Assembly: GCA_913056235.1 (NCBI GenBank)
Contig: CAJXMW010000001.1
Span: forward strand, 992,001-1,056,000
Origin: an uncultured Fodinibius sp.
Lineage (GTDB): Bacteria > Bacteroidota > Rhodothermia > Balneolales > Balneolaceae
Reading direction: 5' to 3'
DNA length: 64,000 nt
The translations under genes and the position numbers were made by a program. Positions 34,876-43,304 of the stretch are shown one piece after another; positions within the stretch are counted from its first letter, which is position 1, and each line of letters starts with the position of its first letter. The notes under the pieces are model-generated. The model was not told the origin of the DNA. It saw only the letters and a program-made list of their open reading frames with translations, and did not search any database.

Positions 34876-35996
34876 TTATTTTGATAAATAGTGACTGAGG
34901 GCGAATTGCTATTAAAATCAAGCGCCTGCCAAGCAGTGGATGAAAGTTTTAGTCCGTTTCCCGAATCACGATCATTGATGCGCACGTAAATACCTTTCTT
35001 ATTTTCTTGGTTTTCGATAAAGATTACTGATCCCAGGGAAATATTAGAATGTGCGGCTGTCAACGCTTGGGGGTTATAAAGCTCTCCACTGGTGGTTGTT
35101 TTGGCACGTTCGCTTTTACTGTATTGCGTGACTGCCGTTGAGCCAAGATTTTCCAAGTTTGTGCTCTTCAGGTAAGGGTTGTCGTAATTTCGACTGGGGG
35201 GAGCCAGCATCGTAAAAGTTCGACCAGAACGAAAAGTAGTGCTGCTGAGTCCTGGATTTAATTCTCGGAATTCCTCTTCGCTCATTTTAAATTTGCTGAG
35301 GAGATTTTCCAGTGAAATAGAGCTCTCAGAAACTTTGTACTCAATAAATTTGCCCTGTGGAGATGATTCCATGGATTTTGCCACCGATGGCGGAGCCGAG
35401 TTGCTGCGTACGGTAAGTCGCTGTCCCACACGGATAGTGTTGGATGACAGGTCGTTTATTTTTTTCAGTTCATCAATCGTCATGCCATGCTGCTGGGCAA
35501 TACGGTAAAGTGAGTCACCGCTTTTGACTGTGTAGTACGAGTTTTGTTGTGTTTCCTTGTCAACCACTACAGATTGTTGTGGTTGCTTGCTGGCTTTCGA
35601 CGGGTAGATCGTAAGTTCCTGTCCGACCTCAAGGTTGTTTGTAGATAAATCATTCCAGCTTTTGAGCTCGGCGATGCGCACATTATACTGCTTGGAGATA
35701 GAAAAAAGAGTTTCCTGAGACTTAACGGTGTGGGTAATAGCATCGCTGTTATTCTTAGAATTAGATGCATTATCCTGTGGTTTAATGATCAGCGACTGTC
35801 CCACCTCGATGCTGTTGCCCTGCAGGTTATTCCAATCTTTCAATTGACTGACCTCAACTCCGTATTTTTGAGCAATACCGAAGAGGGTTTCACTCTTTTG
35901 AACGGTGTGAGTATTCTGTTGTGCGGTCGCCGAAAAGCTCAAGCACAGCAATAATACTACAATAGAAAAACTATACTTTAAGATATTATCCATCAT
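34872..35996 (-). CDS. LysM-repeat protein with RlpA-like double-psi barrel domain
   Basis: Exported protein of 374 residues with an export signal at 1-25 (ending ATAQQ). Three clear LysM repeats (about 29-72, 88-133, 153-198), each with TxxSG/QDSLxxIAxxxG pattern, bind peptidoglycan. A fourth, weaker repeat (about 218-262) follows. The last 75 residues (GELYNPQALTAAH, ISLGSVIFIENQ, GIYVRINDRDSG) resemble the double-psi beta-barrel of RlpA, an enzyme or binder of denuded glycan strands. It likely works on the cell wall. Its start overlaps the stop of the upstream TPR gene by one base and its end overlaps the CPBP gene by four, so all three are tightly coupled. Confidence 0.85.
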   Translation of the reverse strand: MMDNILKYSFSIVVLLLCLSFSATAQQNTHTVQKSETLFGIAQKYGVEVSQLKDWNNLQGNSIEVGQSLIIKPQDNASNSKNNSDAITHTVKSQETLFSISKQYNVRIAELKSWNDLSTNNLEVGQELTIYPSKASKQPQQSVVVDKETQQNSYYTVKSGDSLYRIAQQHGMTIDELKKINDLSSNTIRVGQRLTVRSNSAPPSVAKSMESSPQGKFIEYKVSESSISLENLLSKFKMSEEEFRELNPGLSSTTFRSGRTFTMLAPPSRNYDNPYLKSTNLENLGSTAVTQYSKSERAKTTTSGELYNPQALTAAHSNISLGSVIFIENQENKKGIYVRINDRDSGNGLKLSSTAWQALDFNSNSPSVTIYQNK

Positions 35997-36343
35997 CAGG
36001 TTGAACGTTCTTCCATTTCAATTTTAAGTTGTTCCAGCGCTTCGCCGAGCTCTTTTTTGGTCCGGGTTTCCTTCTGCTCATCCGCCTTGTTTATGCCTTG
36101 TTCATAAAGTTCCCTGGCATCCTTCAGGCGATCAAGCGCTTCGTACAATTTTCCCAGGTGATAATATACGCCTACATAATCGGGGTCGCTGGAGAGAATA
36201 TCTTCAAACAAAATGCGTGCTTTTTTAAAATCTCCCTCTTTCCGGAACTCAAGAGCCAAGGCAAACTTAGAGAACGAATCACCGGGATTGTTCTTAATCT
36301 GTCGGGCCAGCTGTTTTATTTTCGCTTTCTGATTCTCACTCAT
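35996..36343 (-). CDS. Small tetratricopeptide-repeat protein
   Basis: Soluble 115-residue protein made of helical TPR repeats: about residues 20-53 (DSFSKFALALEFRKEGDFKKARILFEDIL in part) and 54-87 (VGVYYHLGKLYEALDRLKDARELYEQGI in part), with flanking helices. TPR folds bind other proteins; no enzymatic motif is seen. The highly charged last part (KKELGEALEQLKIEMEERST) is coiled-coil-like. It is the first gene of the tightly coupled TPR-LysM-CPBP group and lies 64 bases after aroC on the same strand. Its partner is unknown, but the one-base overlap with the LysM gene suggests they act together. Confidence 0.8.
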   Translation of the reverse strand: MSENQKAKIKQLARQIKNNPGDSFSKFALALEFRKEGDFKKARILFEDILSSDPDYVGVYYHLGKLYEALDRLKDARELYEQGINKADEQKETRTKKELGEALEQLKIEMEERST

Positions 36344-36407
36344 AACTGCTTACGCTAACGTATAGCTTCTGATGGTATTTCGTGTTCCAATGGAAAGATA
36401 CTGAAAA

Positions 36408-37586
36408 TTACTTTTCGTATCGTTCTTCGATCTCCTCGATCGAGTCGCCGCCGTATTTTTCAAGGAAGGCGTTTGCCAGTACCGGTGCAATCACGCTCTC
36501 TACAACCACAATAGCCCTTGGCAAGGCGCAGACATCGGATCGTTCATAACGAGTATCTGTTTCTTCCTTGGTTTCAATATCCACCGTATCGATGGGCGTA
36601 AGCATAGTGGGGATCGGCTTCATAACGCCGCGAATAATCAACGGCATGCCCGTTGTAACACCGCCTTCGAGGCCGCCCATGCGGTTGGTTCGTCGCTTGA
36701 ACTTATCATCTTCGTACTCAATTTCGTCGTGCACCACTTGCCCGTGGCGTCGGCCGGCTTCAAAGCCTTGCCCAATTTCAACACCTTTCATCGCTTGTGT
36801 GCCGATTATAGCTTGGGCAATTTGTCCGCCGATTTTGCGATCCCAGTGAACAAAACTGCCGAGTCCTTCGGGCAGGCCGGTTACCAACACTTCCCAGTGG
36901 CCACCCAGCGAGCTACCCTCTTTACGCCGCTTGATAATCAGATCACGCATTTGCTGGGTGAGCTCTTCATCCAGGCAACGCACCGGCGATTCATCTGAGT
37001 GTTTGAAGACTGTTTCTGCGCCTTTCTCGAGCATGGGATCTACGATTTTGCGTACATCCTCCCACGAATTTTCATATCCCACGCTGCCAATTCGGGTCAC
37101 GTGTCCGCCAATCTCAATACCAAAATGTTTCAAAAATTTTCGAGCAATGGAGCTGCAAGCCACGCGCATAGCTGTCTCACGCGCACTGGAACGTTCAATG
37201 GCCGGACGAATATCATCATAACGATACTTTTGGACGCCAGTCAGGTCGGCATGGCCCGGGCGGGGCACCGTAATGGGATCCACATCGTCGCCGTCGCCTT
37301 CTTTGGCCAGTACCTTTGGCCAGTTGGAGTCATCTTTTTCGTGGGCCCGATTGGGCATTTGCAGGGCAATGGGGGCGCCGGTCGTTTTGCCAAATCGAAC
37401 GCCGGATAAAATTTCGGCTCGGTCTTTCTCAAAGGCCATGCGGCCACCACGCCCATACCCTTTCTGGCGGCGCGCCAGGTGCAGTGCTATTTCATCTTCG
37501 GTGATAGGTAGTCCTGCCGGAACTCCTTCGATGATGCCCGTCAGTTGTGGTCCGTGCGATTCGCCAGCTGTTAAATATCGTATCAT
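36408..37586 (-). CDS. aroC: Chorismate synthase
   Basis: Last step of the shikimate pathway: converts 5-enolpyruvylshikimate 3-phosphate to chorismate with reduced FMN. Of 392 residues, somewhat longer than the common 360. Signature blocks: LTAGESHGPQLTGIIEGVPAG at the N terminus, GRGGRMAFEKDRAEILSGVRFGKTTGAPIAL, RPGHADLTG, RSSARETAMRVA and GGLEGGVTTGMPL. All conserved arginine and histidine residues are present. Its ATG forms an ATGA overlap with the stop of the upstream potassium channel gene, which is an odd pairing but suggests one transcript. Confidence 0.96.
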   Translation of the reverse strand: MIRYLTAGESHGPQLTGIIEGVPAGLPITEDEIALHLARRQKGYGRGGRMAFEKDRAEILSGVRFGKTTGAPIALQMPNRAHEKDDSNWPKVLAKEGDGDDVDPITVPRPGHADLTGVQKYRYDDIRPAIERSSARETAMRVACSSIARKFLKHFGIEIGGHVTRIGSVGYENSWEDVRKIVDPMLEKGAETVFKHSDESPVRCLDEELTQQMRDLIIKRRKEGSSLGGHWEVLVTGLPEGLGSFVHWDRKIGGQIAQAIIGTQAMKGVEIGQGFEAGRRHGQVVHDEIEYEDDKFKRRTNRMGGLEGGVTTGMPLIIRGVMKPIPTMLTPIDTVDIETKEETDTRYERSDVCALPRAIVVVESVIAPVLANAFLEKYGGDSIEEIEERYEK

Positions 37587-38689
37587 GCAGATTGGGTATT
37601 ACTTTGGTGAGGTTTGATATGCTTCATAAAATCATGTCTGGAGACGCGTTCTTCCAGCGTTCGAAAATCCTTGCATCCATCTTCCCGGAGGTGCTTGATG
37701 CGGTCGACATCGCCAAGGACGATCAGCGAGTCGCCGACGGAGATTTTGTCGTTGCTGCCGGGATTAAACCGAATATTATCTTTGTCTTCGGGAATAATAG
37801 CAATGATTACGACGAAATACTTTTGACGTATCTCGGCTTCTGATAACGTTTTGCCGGCAAGTTCCGATCCGCTGAATATCTTGACCTCATCAAACACATG
37901 ATCTTGGGTCGTTCCGCCAAGAATGCGATCCATAAACTGATCAACATGCGGCCGCAGAATTACATTTGCCATGCGGTCAGCACCAATTTCGTAGGGCGAA
38001 ATAACTTTATTTGCCCCGGCACGTAGAATTTTCTTGGTGTTTTGATGTTGATTTGTGCGCACAAGAATAAAGATATCCGGATTCAAGTCCCGTCCAATCA
38101 GCGTGACAAAGACGTTATCCTGGTCGCGTGACAAGGTGCAAATAAGTCCCTTGGCGCGTTCAATGCCTGCTTCTTTCAGAATATCTTCGTCCTGTGCGTC
38201 GCCTTCTACATAGAGATGCCCGTTTTCACGGATACGTTCAATACTGCTCTCACGGTTTTCAATCACCACAAGAGGGATATTGGCATCTTTCAACACCTCT
38301 GCAATACGGTGGCCGATGCGTCCATATCCAGCTACAATGTAATGTTGTTCCATTTTTTCCAGCTGTTTTCTCATAGCTCTTCGTCTAAAAATTTCACTTT
38401 CAAATATTAGCTGCGTAGTTTGTGAGGCGATGTATGATATCACTCCAATGCCCATCACAAACAGGACCATGGTTAATACACGGCCGCCCGAGGAAAGATT
38501 TTTCAGTTCGGAAAAGCCGATGGTAGTGATGGTAATAAAAGTCATATAAAACCCATCAAAGAATTCCATGCCTTCTACGATGTGATATCCAACGGAACCA
38601 ATAAAGAAAACAACAACTAAAACGCTCAGGGCAATCGCTATCCGGAGCGCTATAATATTGTCAATGATATCATTGTAAAATCGGTTCAT
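37583..38689 (-). CDS. Two-helix potassium channel with RCK/TrkA-N domain
   Basis: Channel subunit of 368 residues. The two-helix pore module covers about residues 10-90: first helix IAIALSVLVVVFFIGS, pore helix FYMTFITITTIGFSEL, second helix VLTMVLFVMGIGVISYIAS. The filter reads TIGFS in place of TVGYG; this variant occurs in some bacterial RCK channels. A TrkA-N Rossmann domain follows (YIVAGYGRIGHRIAEVL, about 113-129), then a TrkA-C domain (about 260-340). Such channels gate K+ in response to nucleotide or Ca2+ binding. First gene of the kch-aroC pair; divergent from mlaE across a region with a large hairpin. Confidence 0.87.
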   Translation of the reverse strand: MNRFYNDIIDNIIALRIAIALSVLVVVFFIGSVGYHIVEGMEFFDGFYMTFITITTIGFSELKNLSSGGRVLTMVLFVMGIGVISYIASQTTQLIFESEIFRRRAMRKQLEKMEQHYIVAGYGRIGHRIAEVLKDANIPLVVIENRESSIERIRENGHLYVEGDAQDEDILKEAGIERAKGLICTLSRDQDNVFVTLIGRDLNPDIFILVRTNQHQNTKKILRAGANKVISPYEIGADRMANVILRPHVDQFMDRILGGTTQDHVFDEVKIFSGSELAGKTLSEAEIRQKYFVVIIAIIPEDKDNIRFNPGSNDKISVGDSLIVLGDVDRIKHLREDGCKDFRTLEERVSRHDFMKHIKPHQSNTQSA

Positions 38690-38751
38690 AGAAGGTGTTA
38701 CCGCCGTAATTGATTAGAACTCGTAATATAGGTTAAAAATTAACGCGTTTG

Positions 38752-38796
38752 AAATGACAACGAGCTGGAAATTTAATAGTTTCCAGCTCGTCATTT
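38752..38796. promoter_or_regulatory. Long hairpin in the mlaE upstream region
   Basis: ACGAGCTGGAAA (38760-38771) pairs perfectly with TTTCCAGCTCGT (38780-38791), 8-base loop; after a 3-base bulge, AAATG (38752-38756) pairs with CATTT (38792-38796). It lies between divergent genes, 16 bases before the mlaE ATG, so it is unlikely to be an ordinary terminator of either gene. It could be a 5' leader structure or attenuator of the mla operon. Confidence 0.5.
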
Positions 38797-38812
38797 TAGC
38801 AAATTCAAAAGT

Positions 38813-39550
38813 ATGAACGCACTTGAGAAATTAGGAAAATACAGCTTACTGCTGTACCGTTCGTTACGCTCGTTATATGAGTTTGATACATACAAAAAGA
38901 ATCTCATTAACGAGCTGCTGAAGATTGGTTATGAGTCGGTACCCATTGTATTGTTGACCGGTGTTTTTACCGGCGCTGTGATGACGATTCAAACAGCCTA
39001 TCAGCTTGATATGGCATTTATTCCAATTTCGGTGATTGGCGCCATTACGTCGGAATCATTGCTTATAGAGCTTGCAGCAGTGATTACGAGTCTGGTGCTG
39101 GCCGGAAAGGTGGGGGCGCGCATTGCTACAGAGCTGGGCACAATGCGCGTGAGTGAGCAGGTCGATGCCCTCGAGTCGATGGGGTTTAATTCGGTGTCTT
39201 TTTTGGTATTACCCAGAGTATTATCGGGGCTCATCATGTTTCCGCTGCTCTACATTTTTGCCAGTGCTTCAGGAATTATTGGAGGTGTGGTTGCCGGTTA
39301 TTTGTCGGGAGCACTACCGCCGGCTGAGTTTATGCAGGGCGCACGAGAATTCTTCTATCCATGGGATGTAACCTTCGGAATTTTGAAAGCGTTCGTCTTT
39401 GGATTTGTGATTACGTCAATTTCTTGTTTCAAAGGGTATTATGCTACCGGCGGTGCCGAAGGCGTGGGCAATAGTACCACTCAGGCTACTGTTTTAAGTT
39501 GTATTTATGTATTATTGGCTGATTTCGTACTGGCTGCTGTATTTTTATAA
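38813..39550 (+). CDS. mlaE: ABC transporter permease, MlaE family
   Basis: Membrane permease of 245 residues of the MlaE/YrbE family, with about five to six hydrophobic helices. The conserved parts are IVLLTGVFTGAVMTIQTAYQL, LAAVITSLVLAGKVGARIATELGTMRVSEQVDALESMG (given in part) and FVITSISCFKGYYATGGAEGVGNSTTQAT, the last being the family signature that docks the ATPase. With MlaF and MlaD it moves phospholipids between inner and outer membranes to keep the outer membrane asymmetric. It opens the rightward mlaE-mlaF-mlaD operon. MlaB and MlaC are absent here, as is usual outside Proteobacteria. Confidence 0.92.
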   Translation: MNALEKLGKYSLLLYRSLRSLYEFDTYKKNLINELLKIGYESVPIVLLTGVFTGAVMTIQTAYQLDMAFIPISVIGAITSESLLIELAAVITSLVLAGKVGARIATELGTMRVSEQVDALESMGFNSVSFLVLPRVLSGLIMFPLLYIFASASGIIGGVVAGYLSGALPPAEFMQGAREFFYPWDVTFGILKAFVFGFVITSISCFKGYYATGGAEGVGNSTTQATVLSCIYVLLADFVLAAVFL

Positions 39551-39561
39551 GAACAGGTAAT

Positions 39562-40302
39562 ATGATAGAGATACGCAATCTCAAAAAAAGTTTTGGCTCT
39601 AATCTCGTCTGGGATGATGTTTCGCTCCAGATTGAGGATGGAGAAACCATTGCCATCATCGGTCGTTCGGGATGTGGGAAGTCTGTGTTGGTAAAACATC
39701 TGAATGCTCTGATGTATCCCGATTCTGGAGAAGTGATTATTGACGGCGAAAATGTATTTGATCTCGAATACGTAGCTCTGCGAAAAATGCGGCAGCGTTT
39801 TGGGGTACTGTTTCAGGGTTCTGCGCTTTTTGATTCGTTGGACACCTCCCAGAATATCGCGTTTCCTCTGGAATATTTTACTGATTTGTCGGATAAGGAG
39901 ATTGATCAAAAGGTTGAAGAGGCCCTTGAACGGGTTAACTTAGCCGGTTCCGGTGACAAGTCGCCGGCTGAACTGTCAGGAGGTATGCGGCGACGGGTGG
40001 CACTGGCAAGGGCTACGATTCTACAGCCGGATTTTTTAATTTATGATGAGCCTACCTCAGGACTCGATCCTCAGACGTCAGAGGAGATTAACCGGCTAAT
40101 TATTTCGATGGCCGAAAACTTAAAGATCACTTCCATTGTTGTAACTCACGATATCCACAGCGTACTAGAGATTGCCGAAAAAATTGCCTTTTTGGCAAAT
40201 CAGAGTCTTTGGTGGTACGGAACAGTGGATGAGATGCGCCAGAGCGACAATAAGGAACTTTTGGATTTTGTAACTGCAAGCGAGTATCAAATAAGAAATT
40301 AA
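39562..40302 (+). CDS. mlaF: ABC transporter ATP-binding protein, MlaF family
   Basis: ABC ATPase of 246 residues: Walker A IIGRSGCGKSVL (about residues 34-45), Q-loop VLFQGSALFDSL, signature LSGGMRRRVALARA, Walker B FLIYDEPTSGLD and H-loop VVTHDIHSV are all intact. The VLFQGSALFDSLDTSQNIAFPL stretch is typical of MlaF/MKL-type ATPases. It powers the MlaE permease encoded 11 bases upstream and is followed 11 bases later by the MCE protein MlaD. An acceptor GAACAGG ribosome-binding region precedes the ATG. Confidence 0.94.
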   Translation: MIEIRNLKKSFGSNLVWDDVSLQIEDGETIAIIGRSGCGKSVLVKHLNALMYPDSGEVIIDGENVFDLEYVALRKMRQRFGVLFQGSALFDSLDTSQNIAFPLEYFTDLSDKEIDQKVEEALERVNLAGSGDKSPAELSGGMRRRVALARATILQPDFLIYDEPTSGLDPQTSEEINRLIISMAENLKITSIVVTHDIHSVLEIAEKIAFLANQSLWWYGTVDEMRQSDNKELLDFVTASEYQIRN

Positions 40303-40313
40303 CAGGAGTTATT

Positions 40314-41243
40314 TTGAAAATTAGCAACGAATTAAAAGTAGCATTGACCATATTGGCCGCCATCCTGGTGGGTTTTGTAGGATACCGAGTGATGAGCGAT
40401 TTGCCTCTGTTCCGTCAGTCTAACGTTATTCATTCTTACTTTAACCGAACCGATGGGTTGTCGCCCGGCAATTACGTGTACGTCAATGGAGTTAAGGTAG
40501 GATCCGTCAAAAAGATGGAGCTTCTTAAAGGAGATAGCGTTGAGGTGACGATGACTTTCGATCTGGGCGTGGAGATTCCACGCAATTCGGTGGCATATCT
40601 GCAATCGTCGGGTCTGCTTGACGAAAAAGCAATTATCGTACAACGGGGCGATGCTAAAGAGAATCTGCAATATGGAGATTATATAAAAGGAGAGTACCGG
40701 GGCGGCATGATGGAAACCCTCAAAGATAAGGGAGAGGAACTGAGCGAAGATGTTTCTGAGTCGTTTGGTAAACTCAACCAGTTGCTTGCTCAGCTCAACA
40801 CTATGCTTGATGACACCACCAAGGGTAGGGTGGATAGTGTGCTGATGAACCTCAAAAATACATCGGAACAGATTTCTACGCTGTTCAAAAATAAGCGGGG
40901 GGATATTGAATCGAGTATTGAGCATGCTCAGCAGTTTCTGGCAAATGTGGACACGGTAAGTGCCCGAAACAAGACGCGTGTCGATTCGGTCATGGATGGC
41001 CTGGACAGGACACTGGATGAGCTTGAAACCCTGAGTCGTGATCTGAATGCGACCAACAGCGAGCTCAACCAGATCCTGGTTAAGATTAACGAGGGACAAG
41101 GAAGTCTGGGTAAGATGGTGAATGATCCGTCGTTGTATAATAACCTTGAAAGCCTCTCTTCCGAAATGAATTCATTGGTCAAAAACATCAACGAAAATCC
41201 GCGGAAATACCTCAAACATATGCGACTCATAGAGGTGTTTTAG
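40314..41243 (+). CDS. mlaD: MCE-domain lipid-binding protein, MlaD family
   Basis: Protein of 309 residues with an N-terminal membrane anchor (about 7-25), one MCE domain (about 38-115: YFNRTDGLSPGNYVYVNGVKVGSV in part) and a long helical C-terminal part with heptads (LNQLLAQLNTMLDDTTKG, LDRTLDELETLSRDLNATNSELNQ) that likely forms a hexameric tube or needle crossing the periplasm. MlaD receives lipids from the MlaEF pump. The start is TTG at 40314 with an AGGAG ribosome-binding site at 40304-40308; no ATG fits the family start. Last gene of the mla operon. Confidence 0.9.
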   Translation: MKISNELKVALTILAAILVGFVGYRVMSDLPLFRQSNVIHSYFNRTDGLSPGNYVYVNGVKVGSVKKMELLKGDSVEVTMTFDLGVEIPRNSVAYLQSSGLLDEKAIIVQRGDAKENLQYGDYIKGEYRGGMMETLKDKGEELSEDVSESFGKLNQLLAQLNTMLDDTTKGRVDSVLMNLKNTSEQISTLFKNKRGDIESSIEHAQQFLANVDTVSARNKTRVDSVMDGLDRTLDELETLSRDLNATNSELNQILVKINEGQGSLGKMVNDPSLYNNLESLSSEMNSLVKNINENPRKYLKHMRLIEVF

Positions 41244-41314
41244 GATAAGCAATATGTTTTTTTGTGGATACTCTGTTGCCAGCAAATGCCGTTGTAATTT
41301 CTCTGAGAGCGAAA

Positions 41315-41345
41315 TTGCTCTTAGCACAGCCTTCTTGTATATTTG
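41315..41345 (+). promoter_or_regulatory. Bacteroidota-type promoter upstream of the PpiD-like gene
   Basis: TTG at 41315-41317, 20 bases, then TATATTTG at 41338-41345: a perfect match to the TTG-N19/21-TAnnTTTG pattern of Bacteroidota housekeeping promoters. Start expected near 41351, leaving a leader of about 60 bases. It supports both the taxonomic placing and an own promoter for the foldase gene. Confidence 0.55.
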
Positions 41346-41413
41346 GAAGCTTATAAAAAGATGACAAAACGATTTTTTTGAATTAATAAAAGACGTAGAT
41401 ACGAGGATTTTTT

Positions 41414-43189
41414 ATGGGTGTAATGGACAAAATGAGAAAAAGTACCGGCGTGATTTTGTGGGTACTTATTTTCTCATTCGGAGTTTTATGGATGCTTGCC
41501 GATACCGATTTTTTTAATGTTATCCAGCGAGGTCCCCAATCGCTTGGAGCTGTTAATGGAGAGACGATCTCTCTCGAAGAATATAATAACCGCTTGCAGT
41601 ATTATACGAAGCAGTACACGCAGCAAACCGGCAATTCGATGACGCCGGAAGTTCGTGCGCAGTACGAAGAGCAGTCTTGGAATGACTTGGTAAACAGCAA
41701 GTTACTGCAGCAGAAAATGGACGATCTCGGAATTAAGGTCACCAACCAAGAGGTTGTGGATATGATTACCGGCGAAAACCCGGCTCCATTTATAAAGAAG
41801 CAATTTGGCCGCGAAGATGGCACTATTGACCGTGCGGCACTGCGCCAGGCAATTAATTCGCCCGAAAATACCCAGTTGTGGATTAATGTAGAGCAACAGA
41901 TGCGCCAGCAGCGTCGCCAGCAAAAAATGAGCAACTTCCTGCAATCCTCGATGGAAGTGAGTAGTTACGAAGTGGAGCAGCAGTATATCCGCAATAATAC
42001 GTTTGCTGATGTTTCTTTTGTGCGTTTCCCTTACGCCGATGTATCCAACAGTGATGTTAAGGTAGCTGAGTCGGATCTCAGAAACTATTACAACAATCAC
42101 CAGAAAAAGTACAAGCGTAAAGAGTCGTATCGTATCAAATATGTGAGTTTCGATAAGACACCTACCAAGCAGGATACGATGCGTACGATCAAAGAGATGA
42201 AAGATCTGCGGTCGGAATTTGCAGCAGCTGAAAACGATTCGCTGTTTCTGAATCGTTACCAGTCCACTACCTCCTACAGCGCTGAAATGGTTGATAAAGA
42301 TGACGTGCGAGAGCTCTTTAAGCCCGTGCTAGAGGTTGGAGAAGGTGAAGTGACAGAGCTTATTCAAGAGCAAGGACGGTTGTATTTAATCAAGAAGCTC
42401 GAAGAAACTGCCGACCAAGTTAGGTTTGTGGTCTTTAGCATGGATATTACAGCCGATCCTATTGCCACGATCGACAAGCGCGCCGAGACGGCCAATGACT
42501 TTAGTTTTTATGCCCAGGAAGATGGGTTTGAAAGTGAGGCCAAACGCCGCGACCTTGAAATTAATGAAGGGTTTGCGACCAAGGGCAACAACTTTGTTTC
42601 TGGTATTGGACAAAGCCGGCAGATTATGAGTTTTCTGGAATCTGCGGCTGAGGGAACCATCTCCAAGGCTATTGAGCTTTCCGGACAGTTCGTGGTTGCA
42701 AAAGTATCTGAAGTTACCCCTGCCGGAACGCAGCCTTTTGATGAGGTGAAGGAGCAAATCCGCACGGTAGTAACGAATCAGAAGCGCAAGCAGCAGGTGC
42801 TCGATCGCGTGAACAAGCTGGCTTCCGATAACGCAGGTCTTCAGCAGTTGGCACAGGCTGCCGGTAAAGAACTTCAAGCAGTTGAAGGTCTTTCAATGGA
42901 CGCTGAAACTATTCAAGGAGCTGGTCGAGAACCCAAAGTGGTGGGCGCTATTTTTGGTCTCCAGCAAGGTCAGCAATCGAATGCTATAGAGGGCACAAGC
43001 GCAGTCTTTGTGGTGCGTGTCGACAGTAGACAGGAAGCGGATCTGGACAACCTTGCCCCCACAACGCAACAGCAAATTCGCAGGCAGTTGCAGCAGCAAA
43101 AGAGCCAGGCCTTCATGGATACCTGGATTGAGCAGCTTAAAGAAGAAGCTGAAATCGAAGATAATCGTGCTCAGCTGTTACGTAGCTAA
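41414..43189 (+). CDS. PpiD/SurA-like periplasmic peptidyl-prolyl isomerase
   Basis: Protein of 591 residues with an N-terminal membrane anchor (about 10-30, TGVILWVLIFSFGVLWML), as in PpiD, a SurA_N-type chaperone region (about 40-190: GAVNGETISLEEYNNRL and a following helical stretch), one or two parvulin-like regions (about 220-345 and 360-480) and a C-terminal helical arm. The parvulin parts are divergent, so isomerase activity is not sure; chaperone action on outer-membrane proteins is likely. Its neighbours mlaEFD and, further on, lptD fit envelope assembly. It has its own promoter-like element and a clear terminator. Confidence 0.85.
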   Translation: MGVMDKMRKSTGVILWVLIFSFGVLWMLADTDFFNVIQRGPQSLGAVNGETISLEEYNNRLQYYTKQYTQQTGNSMTPEVRAQYEEQSWNDLVNSKLLQQKMDDLGIKVTNQEVVDMITGENPAPFIKKQFGREDGTIDRAALRQAINSPENTQLWINVEQQMRQQRRQQKMSNFLQSSMEVSSYEVEQQYIRNNTFADVSFVRFPYADVSNSDVKVAESDLRNYYNNHQKKYKRKESYRIKYVSFDKTPTKQDTMRTIKEMKDLRSEFAAAENDSLFLNRYQSTTSYSAEMVDKDDVRELFKPVLEVGEGEVTELIQEQGRLYLIKKLEETADQVRFVVFSMDITADPIATIDKRAETANDFSFYAQEDGFESEAKRRDLEINEGFATKGNNFVSGIGQSRQIMSFLESAAEGTISKAIELSGQFVVAKVSEVTPAGTQPFDEVKEQIRTVVTNQKRKQQVLDRVNKLASDNAGLQQLAQAAGKELQAVEGLSMDAETIQGAGREPKVVGAIFGLQQGQQSNAIEGTSAVFVVRVDSRQEADLDNLAPTTQQQIRRQLQQQKSQAFMDTWIEQLKEEAEIEDNRAQLLRS

Positions 43190-43216
43190 CACAGCTTGAA
43201 TTACTAATTGAATTTG

Positions 43217-43248
43217 AGGGCAAGGAGGAACTCTTCTTGCCCTTTTTT
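43217..43248 (+). terminator. Rho-independent terminator after PpiD-like gene
   Basis: AGGGCAAG (43217-43224) pairs with CTTGCCCT (43236-43243), 11-base loop, followed by a run of T to 43248. It separates the foldase gene from ribD. Confidence 0.88.
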
Positions 43249-43304
43249 ATTTTAGTAGCATTACATTAGACATAGGGTAATTTTGTGGAAATACATATGA
43301 TGTT

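Noticed and set aside
43249-43304. Possible FMN riboswitch before ribD
   Set aside because: The gap after the terminator is only 56 bases and lacks the conserved RFN sequence.
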